Shown here in pieces: positions 16,396-24,700 of a DNA stretch of 64,000 nucleotides (positions are counted from its first letter, which is position 1; the number at the start of each line of letters is the position of its first letter). Location: assembly GCA_934193095.1 (NCBI GenBank), contig CAKPUX010000002.1:1-64000 (forward strand), given 5' to 3'. The notes below the pieces were generated by a model, which worked only from the letters and a program-made list of their open reading frames with translations, was not told the origin of the DNA and did no database searches. This DNA is from an uncultured Dialister sp. GTDB lineage: Bacteria > Bacillota > Negativicutes > Veillonellales > Dialisteraceae. The position numbers were made by a program, and so were the translations under genes.

Positions 16396-17109
16396 ATGAT
16401 GAAAAAAATTAAGGATGAAATCGCACGTATCGAAGGCGCGAAAGGAAACGTCGTCCTCGTGAACAAGAAATCCTATCTCTCTCTCCTGAAAGAGCTTTCC
16501 GTCCTGCGATTCAAAGTGCACAGAGCGGAGAACTGGGAAACATCTGCGGCAGTCGTTTCCCTTGTAAGACGTGGTTACATGTATCAATATTGGTATCCGG
16601 AGAACAAACCGGTGCAAAACAAAGGAGAACATAAAATGGCAGAACAGAAAAAAACCGAAGCAGTCGAAGTCAAAGTCGCAGCAGAAAAAGTAGCCGCTTT
16701 CCAGAAATACCTCGAAGAAAACAAGATCAGCGGATTCGGTCTGCAGGACTTCCAGAATGACGTTCATGCACAGGCATTCCGCAGCAACCTTCAGGTCGAA
16801 GGAACAAACCTGCCCTTTATGATCCTCTTAGACGACAGCGTATACACCATGCTCCAGGTCCAGGTCGCAGCCGGCCTTGCACAGGGCGACAAGAGAGAAA
16901 AGATCTGCTCCTTCCTGAATGACCTGAATGAACAGTACCGCATGCTGAAATTCAGCGCTGACGCTGCTGGCAACGTCCTCCTCACCTGCTGCATCCCAGC
17001 CGGCGTACCGCACTTCGAACCAGCTCTCGTCATCGCCATCCTGAACCAGATCCAGGGCCTCCTCACCGCGACCTATCCGGAAATCATGAAACATCTCTGG
17101 GAAAAATAA
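16396..17109 (+). CDS. YbjN-like domain protein, possibly with two in-frame starts
   Basis: The full frame gives 237 residues. The last 157 (from ATG 16636) form a compact alpha/beta domain resembling YbjN/type III chaperone-like folds (NLPFMILLDDSVYTMLQVQV, PHFEPALVIAILNQI), a resemblance I hold only loosely. The first 80 residues are rich in lysine and have native codon use. Two strong ribosome sites exist: AAAGGAG at 16384-16390 before ATG 16396/16399, and AAAGGAG at 16621-16627 before ATG 16636. Both products could therefore be made. There is no signal peptide, so the protein is cytosolic. A cobalamin-type riboswitch and terminator precede it, which suggests lower expression when B12 is plentiful. 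Function unknown. Confidence 0.65.
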   Translation: MMKKIKDEIARIEGAKGNVVLVNKKSYLSLLKELSVLRFKVHRAENWETSAAVVSLVRRGYMYQYWYPENKPVQNKGEHKMAEQKKTEAVEVKVAAEKVAAFQKYLEENKISGFGLQDFQNDVHAQAFRSNLQVEGTNLPFMILLDDSVYTMLQVQVAAGLAQGDKREKICSFLNDLNEQYRMLKFSADAAGNVLLTCCIPAGVPHFEPALVIAILNQIQGLLTATYPEIMKHLWEK

Positions 17110-17440
17110 TGGCGGTTTAGGGAAACACTGATTAAATCGTTATTTGATTTGATTCTTGTATTTTCATACAAGGCAAGGAATAATCCGACGCGAATAGGGG
17201 AAGCGGGTTCTGAAGGTTCAAAAGGTTCACAGGTTTCTCAGACTTCATGAATATCATATATTCTAAAACTCCGCGGCGCTTCTGATTTTTATGCGCCGCA
17301 CCACCCCCTTTGAACCTCTTGAACCTATAGAACCCGCTGAACCTCTTTCGCACGCAATCAAAGGGGAGATCCGCCCCGTGGGCTAACCCTTAAACCATAA
17401 ACTCCAAACCAACAACAAACAACCATTTTTTCAACATAGA
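17110..17440. repeat. Intergenic block with a truncated giant palindrome and the GCGGCGC hairpin
   Basis: The left half of the 160-bp palindromic element starts at 17119 (GGGAAACACTGATTAAATCG) and breaks off near 17199, where the other repeat family begins. The hairpin GCGGCGC/GCGCCGC lies at 17273-17299, followed by TTGAACCTC-type repeats and the AATCAAAGGGGAGATCCGCC tail. No gene is seen. Confidence 0.7.
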
Positions 17441-17454
17441 AAGAAGGATTCACT

Positions 17455-17874
17455 ATGAATATGAAAAAACTCGCCGTCGCCGGAGCGATGTTCCTCGCTG
17501 GTACCTTTGGTGCCATGGGTATGGCTGATGCAGCCACCGGCATCGTCAATGTAAATGCCGTCCTCTCCGGCAACGCTGCTTTCCAGAAAGCCGGAAAGAC
17601 CGTAGCGGCAGAACAGCAGAAACTGCAGAAAGAATACAATGAAAAATCCAAGGACATGAACGATGCCGATAAGAAAGCCCTGGAGCAGAAACTGAACCAG
17701 CAGCTCGCCCAGAAGGAAAATGAAGTCATGAAACCGATCCAGGACAAATTCAAAGCCGCTGTAGAAAAAGCAGCCAAAGCCAAGAAGATCGATACCGTCG
17801 TCGTCCCGGGCGGCATCATCTACGGCACCATCTCCGCCGACCTCACCGAAGACGTAAAAGCGAATATGAAATAA
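17455..17874 (+). CDS. OmpH/Skp-family periplasmic chaperone
   Basis: A 139-residue secreted protein. A signal peptide covers residues 1 to about 26 (KKLAVAGAMFLAGTFGAMG, cut after ADA). The mature part starts with the short strand TGIVNVNAVL, continues with a lysine- and glutamine-rich coiled coil (about residues 50-110), and ends with strands KIDTVVVPGGIIYG, the plan of Skp/OmpH trimeric chaperones. These hold unfolded outer-membrane proteins in the periplasm. It is shorter than E. coli Skp (161 residues). Its place just before three giant autotransporters and a TonB receptor is telling, since those are the clients such a chaperone would escort. An AGAAGG site precedes ATG 17455. Confidence 0.82.
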   Translation: MNMKKLAVAGAMFLAGTFGAMGMADAATGIVNVNAVLSGNAAFQKAGKTVAAEQQKLQKEYNEKSKDMNDADKKALEQKLNQQLAQKENEVMKPIQDKFKAAVEKAAKAKKIDTVVVPGGIIYGTISADLTEDVKANMK

Positions 17875-18119
17875 AGTGAAAACAGCGCAGGTCATATCGA
17901 GCTTCATGTATGACTTCATAGGGGGCAGCCGGATCTGAAGGCTCAATGGGTTCCATGACGGTGATGTACGAATGCCTTTTTCCCTCCTTCCTTTGGAAGG
18001 AGGTGGCGCGAAGCGCCGGAGGTTGGCTTCTACGCTCTTCTGGCAGAACGGAATCAATGAATTTCTTCAGGCGGTACGTTTTCTGGATGATCATGGGATA
18101 GGGCTATGACGCAGAAGAC
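17875..18119. other. Intergenic stretch, no gene seen
   Basis: It contains a CCTCCTTCCTTTGGAAGGAGG hairpin (about 17982-18002) and GGCGCGAAGCGCC (about 18004-18016). A TATGA-CT-TCATA palindrome at 17909-17920 has a two-base centre and no promoter around it. Confidence 0.5.
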
Positions 18120-18308
18120 CATGCGACTATTGCATTTACTCCCCGGGACGATGCAGGGAGAGCACTTGTGACTTTCCCCTCCCAAGTGCTTCCTGCCTCG
18201 TCCCCTATGTAGAGCTTTCCCCTCTACATATCACTCCTTTTTCTCCTCTCTCTTTTTTCTTGAGAAGCACCATACCGATGTCATTTTGGCATCGGTATGG
18301 TGCTTTTT
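18120..18308 (+). ncRNA. Candidate small RNA with C-rich loops
   Basis: A strong hairpin at 18145-18204 (outer stem GGGACG with CGTCCC, inner AGCACTTG with CAAGTGCT) leaves a loop containing ACTTTCCCCTCC. A second hairpin TATGTAGAG-CTTTCCC-CTCTACATA (18206-18230) exposes the same CTTTCCC. A pyrimidine-rich single strand and an intrinsic terminator (18265-18308) follow. Unpaired CCCC loops that can pair with ribosome sites are typical of Firmicute sRNAs such as RsaE/RoxS. No clear promoter was found. Confidence 0.4.
18265..18308 (+). terminator. Intrinsic terminator
   Basis: AAGCACCATACCGATG (18265-18280) pairs with CATCGGTATGGTGCTT (18290-18305) and a T run follows. It isolates the surface-gene promoter at 18339. 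Confidence 0.9.
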
Positions 18309-18338
18309 AATGAATTTATAAAATTCCAAAAATATTTC

Positions 18339-18369
18339 TTGACTGTATGACTATCATACAGAGTACCAT
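18339..18369 (+). promoter_or_regulatory. MerR-type promoter of autotransporter 1
   Basis: TTGACT (18339-18344), a 19-bp spacer and TACCAT (18364-18369). The spacer holds the perfect palindrome GTATGA-CTA-TCATAC (18345-18359). A 19-bp spacer with a central dyad is the hallmark of MerR-activated promoters. Confidence 0.7.
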
Positions 18370-18371
18370 GC

Positions 18372-18516
18372 ATGTAAATCATAAAAGGAAACGAATGGGG
18401 AATACTGGTGAGAATCCAGAGCTGTCCTGCAACCGTATGGGGAAAAGAAGCAGTGTTACGTCTCTCACAAAGAGCTGCTTCTTTGAGGAACTCAGTCGGA
18501 GTGCCATGAAATTTCT
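18372..18516 (+). ncRNA. Cobalamin riboswitch aptamer of autotransporter 1
   Basis: The conserved core is easy to read: GGGGAATACTGGTGAGAATCC (about 18397-18417), then AGAGCTGTCCTGCAACCGTA, then AACTCAGTCGGAGTGCCATG (18489-18508). These are the GGGAA, GGTG-AATCC, CTG-CC-GCAACCGTA and AGTCGGA-GCC boxes of the AdoCbl class. It begins at the expected transcription start of the 18339 promoter. Confidence 0.88.
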
Positions 18517-18563
18517 TATATCCTATGAAAGTAAGCTGTAAATTTTACTTTTATATCAAAGAC

Positions 18564-18644
18564 CTGCGAGGTATGGGTTGGATATCTTTTGCCGTTTTTA
18601 GCGTGCCAAAAGGATAGTCCAATGCATACCTGGCAGTTTTTTTT
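18564..18644 (+). terminator. Riboswitch terminator of autotransporter 1
   Basis: CTGCGAGGTATG (18564-18575) pairs with CATACCTGGCAG (18625-18636); inner parts TTGGATATC and GGATAGTCCAA extend the stem. Eight Ts follow directly. The terminator sits 100 bases before the start codon, so B12 binding would stop transcription of the gene. Confidence 0.85.
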
Positions 18645-18745
18645 ATTTTCTTGAGATACGAAACATAGAGTTCATTGGAAGTAAGGATCACACCGATTCG
18701 GATAATGACTGCAAAGCGTGTCTCGGCCAGAAAGGAGAAAGGAAA

Positions 18746-21700
18746 ATGCAAAGAAAGTGGGTAAAACGGATGGTATTGGCGACCCTGTTTTTGGGAGGGG
18801 GCGCATTATTTCCTGCCGGGCAGCAGGCGCTGGCACAGGATGAGGCGGCTACTACAGGCCGTTCCTATGCGGTTCTGATGGGAGACGAGGATGTGACGCT
18901 GAGCGGCTATAAAACATCCAATGTCTATCTTTGGAAGCATGAGAAGGAAGCTCCGGATCAGTTGATCGGCGGGTCGGTGAAGGTATCCAGTGCCGGCTTA
19001 CAGAATTCAGGTGACAAGGCAAGGATCACACTGGTCACCGACAGTGATGGGTTAGATCTGTCCAATGACGCCCAGGTGAAACAGGTGCTGGGGGCTCTGG
19101 CAGATAAATTGACATACACCGCATATACCAGGGGCGAAAAAAATCTGGAAGGCACCGCAGAAATTTATGAAGGCTTGACCTTTGCTTCCGCTTCCAAGAA
19201 ATTGTCTGCTTTGGATTTTGATGAAACTACGGGCAAGGCACAGCTGGCTGGAGAGGTCAAGACCCCGTATTCCGGTGTCTTAGGTGTCGATGATGAATAT
19301 GAAAAACGAGGCATCAAACAGGCCGATGGGACGTATCGCTTCCAGGAAGATGCGGTGATTCACCCCGGCTTTAATATCACAAAGGATGATAATTACCTGA
19401 GAGATTTTGCCTCTGTGATGATTGGCAAAGATACCACCATTGATATGACAGGTCATAATCTGGATGTCATCATGCATGGCACGATTTATAATGGCGGCGG
19501 TTTTACCAATCGTGCGGCAGCTTTGTATGTACCGGGAAATGCGACCTTAACCATTAACAATCCGGGACAGATCCGTCTGGATACGGACTCTGACTATTAT
19601 TACTATGCCGATATTGGTGCCATGAAGGAAGACAGCCATGTGGTCATTCATAATGATGACGATCCAGCCCATGCCGTAGTGATGCGCGTCACTACCCCAC
19701 TTAAAGGATATGAAATGAATGTGACTGCGCTGAAAACATTTGCAGGGACCATTGATATTGACGGATTGGTCGATATTTATACCAATGGAGGATGGGCGAC
19801 CAATGCAGCCAGTGGACGGATTTCTATTGGTGGCGGTTCTATTGTGACGCAGGCCTATAGTAGTGTCACCGCTCGAAGCGGGGGCGTGATGAACGTCAAT
19901 GTATCGGGGTCTGTAGAAAAGGGATTGACGCCAGGAAATCATACGGTCAATATCACGGCGAAAGGAGCCACTTCTTGGGATAAAAATAGTTATGCTGCCT
20001 TGGCTTCTATGGGAGCCTGGGTAGGTGCAGACACCAATGCTACAGTAAATGCGGCATTGACGACGGCAGATTCTACTTTGTGCGGGACAATCAAAGAAGC
20101 GGCTGGTACTCGTGATGAAGATACAACTGGTGTTCGTCTTTTCCTGCAGAATGGTGCACAATGGACCAATAAGGGATCTTCTTCGATGCGTCATTTGTAT
20201 GGCGGAAAAGATGCGGCGCATGCTGGGTATATCGATATGTCAAAGCCGGCAAACTCCAACGTCAATTCTGATCTGACGATTGCCAATTACACCGGAAATA
20301 CAGTGATTTATTATAGCCAGGAAAGAGGAAGAAAAATCCAGGGAGGAAATATTCACATCGGTCATGCCGAGATGACAGATGGAAAGAAAGCCTCCATTAC
20401 GATTCGTACCGATAGCAAGGGAATCAGCCAAAGCAAATTAACCAATGAAAGTTTCATGAGGAATATGCTGAATACATTGGCTAATAAATTGTACTATGCG
20501 GCTTATGCGGAGGGGGAAAACAATCTGAAAGGAATAGTACAAATTGCTGAAGGGTTGACCAGCCAGAGTGTTTCAAGGGAAGAAGAGATTCACTTTACCA
20601 AAGGCGGCAGTGGCTATGTGGAAGGCTTTAATCAGAAACAGACCGATTTTACCACGGCTTTGACTTGGGATATGACCAAAGATGTTGATTATGTAAATGC
20701 TAATGTACTGCGGGAAAAGGATAAAGCGACGTTTACAGAAGACACAAGTATCACCGTCAATGATGAAGCTGCTATGCAGGCAAAAGGGGGGGATTTCGTA
20801 AAGATTGATGCCAAGCAAATCAATTTTAATTTGAAGGCAGCAGGTATTCAGGGTAAGGGAATTGAAGTAACTGGTGAAGGCACGGAGTTTGATTTGAATA
20901 ATCCAGGAGACGTTGAAATTGATGCGTCGACAGGTATAGTGACAGATGGTTCAAGGGCGGACTTTGAGTTTAGTGGGGATAACTCTAATATTACCTTGCA
21001 TCATGCAAAGACTGGTATACTAGCAACAAATAAATCTAATATTCTTATCAAGAATAAATTGGGTACTACTACCATAAATAATGAAAATACCGATGATTCT
21101 ACTTTTGTTGGGGTGCAAACTCAAAATGGGGGATCTATTATAATAGCCGGACGGGCGAATATAGACGCTGGCGCAGGGACTGCGTTAGCTGCGTTAGGAG
21201 GACGTATTGATGTCAATCATGGCGCTACGATTCAAACAAATGGAAGTACAGCGCTGGTAGCAGGTAATGGTAGCAGAATTTCTATCGCATCTTATAACTT
21301 TAACAAGCCAGCAGATATTTCTATTGATGCAGGAGATGGTTTTGCTATCGATGCTAGTGATGGCGGTTTTACCATTGGTAGTCAATCTGGTAGTCTTCGA
21401 ACAACTAACGGTACAGTAAATATAAAAGGACATATCAAACTAGGGAAAGGCTATGGCACTTTAAATCTGACTAAAGAAAATTCCATTTGGACGGGTACGG
21501 CTGTGGATGGTACTGATGATGGTAGCGGGGTATTGCATCTCGCTATGGAACCGGATGCAGTTTGGAATCATGTAGATAAGGATGGTGATGCCGGGAGTGA
21601 AGTGAAGGTAGAGTTAGAAGGTGCAAGGTATATCGGATCTTCTGATGATCAGATTACCGTTTTGCAAAATAGTAAAAAGGGCATCCATTTTAAGGAGATT

Positions 21701-24700
21701 AGTCAAGTAGATGGCACGCTCAGACTTGTATTTGCCCATGAGGCAGATTCTCCGACTTCTATCAAAGGTGGAAATATCACTATTGATACGGTAAGTACCC
21801 GGTATGTGGGTGGTACCGCTAAAGTTTTGGCTGTAACCGATAGTGATGGCATCAATATGTCTGACGATACCATGGTGGGAAATGTATTAAAGGCGTTAGC
21901 CAAGAAGATCACCTATACCCATCCGGAAGAAGCTAAATTAGTCGGGAAAGTAGGGATAGCAGATGGCTTGACCGCCAAGAGTGCTATGCTGACAGAAGGG
22001 TTTATTCGCTTTGACCCGGATACGGGGGTAGGCAGCTATACACCACAAATGGTGGATACGTTTACCCGCTCCATGACGGGTGATGAGGCCTACGACAAGA
22101 TTTATACGGATCAGGGGGTTCGCCAGAGCCAGTTCCTGTATTCCCTCGGGAAAGATACCACCATCACCGCCGATAAATCCATGGATTGGAAAGTCAACAG
22201 TAATAGTAATGTTGTGCAGATTGTGGGACAGGGACATACGCTGCATCTGGATGCTGAAACCGCAGGTATTTATATCGGGAATGAAGAGAAAGATACTTCA
22301 AAACGTACTCAGCTGGAATTTACAGAAATGCCAGACCTGAATATAACAGCTGGTACAAATGGTAGTGGGATCCTGGTGAAAAACAGTAGTGCGAACATTG
22401 ATCTAAAAGATAGCAGAATGCATATAGCAAGTAAAGATGGTGCAAAAGGTTTTGTCGGGATCAAAGTCGTAGAAGATCGTGATGTGGGAGATACAAAGGC
22501 AGGAGATACCAGTTTAAGTGTAGATGGCACTCTGGATATAGAAACGCCAGAAGGAATCGCTCTTTGGCTCGATGGAGGGAAAGGCTTAAGTCTTCTTAGT
22601 CCTGCTAATGTGATTCATGCAGAGGGCGGTACGCTGCTCAAAGTGACTAAGAGTCAGAACAATAGTCAAGTTTCCATCAACGGTAAACAGTTAGTCGGAG
22701 ACCTGGATCTTTTGGGAGCTACTGGCGGTACATATCGGATCACTTTAAATAACGGTGCTACCTGGACAGGCGGTATTGTTAACGACGTAGCGAAATCTGG
22801 CGCAGTTAGTCTTGATCTTTGGAACGATCAGTACAATATCACACCTACCGTATGGACTTATCAGTGGGAACAGAAAGATAAAGCACAGGATAGCTATATT
22901 CACACGGTGGAAGGATGGGCTCCTGGTATCGCTGAAAGTGCTATCTACATGAAAGCGGACACAAACTTGACTATCGGCATGCTAAAACGGGGAATCCGAA
23001 TCCTCTACGATCATGATGCTTCAAATCCAACGCAAATCCTTGGCGGAAATGTAACCATCAAAGAAGCAAAGAAAGTCGATCCGCAGACCACCCTTTATGT
23101 ACGGACGGACAGTGATGGGATCAACATGGCAGATGAAACGCAGGTATCCGGTGTACTAAATGCCCTGGCTCAGAAAATCTACTACAAAGGAACGCCAGAA
23201 AACCTGGATAGCTATGCGGAAATCGCAGAAGGCCTGACTTCCGCTTCTGTGCTGAAAACAGGAAAATTTACCTATGACGAAACAACATATCAGGGTCATT
23301 TCTCTGGAGCGATCGAGACGCCTGGTCAGGATGGTACGTTATTTGTTACGCCTTTGTATGCCCCAAAAAGCTCTGGAAAGGATGAAAATAATACGGCCTA
23401 TGCCAATGCAGGTGTCCAGCAGGATGGCAAGTACTTCATTTTCCGTAAGGATTCCAGGCTTCAGATTTCGCAGAGCGGGGAAATGCCTTACACCAGTGCT
23501 ATCGATGCTTCCAATGACACTGGGGGATATGCAGCCATCAAGATGGACTTGACAGATCATCAGCTGGATGTACATATCGACGGTGGAGAAGAGGGTCTCA
23601 ATGAAGCTGTAGCAGGGATCAAAGGGGTTGGCTGGAATGTGTCTGCCCAGAATGGTACCCTTCATATAGAGGCATCCAATGCCAAGGGGGATGCCATCGG
23701 TGTACAGACGGCTGGAAAATCGGAAACTTCTTCCATTATCGATTTGAAAACATTGACTCATATTGATGCAAAGACTGGTTTCGACGTGACGGGTGGTACG
23801 GTCCGCGTCAATGCAGGAACTATTCATGCGGATACTCTGGGCAGAGTCGGTGCGAATGGCATCCTGTCTATCGGAAATACGGGAGATGCGTCTGCCGTAT
23901 GGACGGGCGACATGTCTCAGAGCGATGGACAGCTGGATATGAACCTGGATGGGGAAGATTCTATCTGGACAGGCGCTATGGACTGGACCGGCGGCTCGAA
24001 CAGCCTGATGCTTACGAATGGAGCGACCTGGAAAAATACCGGGGATTCCCATGTGGGACAGCTCGTCAGCGGCATTACGAGAAGTGTCGGCGGCGTGATT
24101 GACATGACCGGAGATTCTGGAAATATCCAGCTCGATAAGTTCAGCGGAAATGCTTCTATCCTGTACAAGCATGATGCCAATGACCTGACGAAGGTGTATG
24201 GCGGCGATGTGACTGTCACCAGCGCAGAGGCCGGCTCTCGGATCACATTGATCACGGATCGGGATGGTATCAGCGATGATGGACTTCGTGAAAAGGAAAC
24301 GGTAAGCTCCCTTTTCCAGGCGATGGCAAACAAGCTGTACTACACCAATTATCAGACAGAGGGCAATCTCACCGGCATTCTCCAGATTTCGGAAGGGCTG
24401 ACGGCGAGAGCGGCTTCCAAGGTCACCGGGGCTATGGAATTTGCCGGAGAAAATGGACAGGGGCAGTATAAAGCGGATAGCGCTTCCCCGTCGATTTATC
24501 CGAAAGACCAGCAGAAGGAAACCTTTACGACGGTCATGACAGGTAATGAGAGCACGGATAGCGAGTACCTCGATGGCGGTGTCATGAAGGTCGGGAATCC
24601 TTCGGATATCCGTTATGAATTCACCAAGGATAAGACCGCTGTAGAATTGGCTACGGCTTCTGATACGGCGATCCAGGCGAAAGATACGAAGTATTCCATC

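Noticed and set aside
17909..17920. A further MerR-type operator (TATGA-CT-TCATA).
   Set aside because: The centre is two bases instead of three and no -35/-10 pair with a 19-bp spacer surrounds it.
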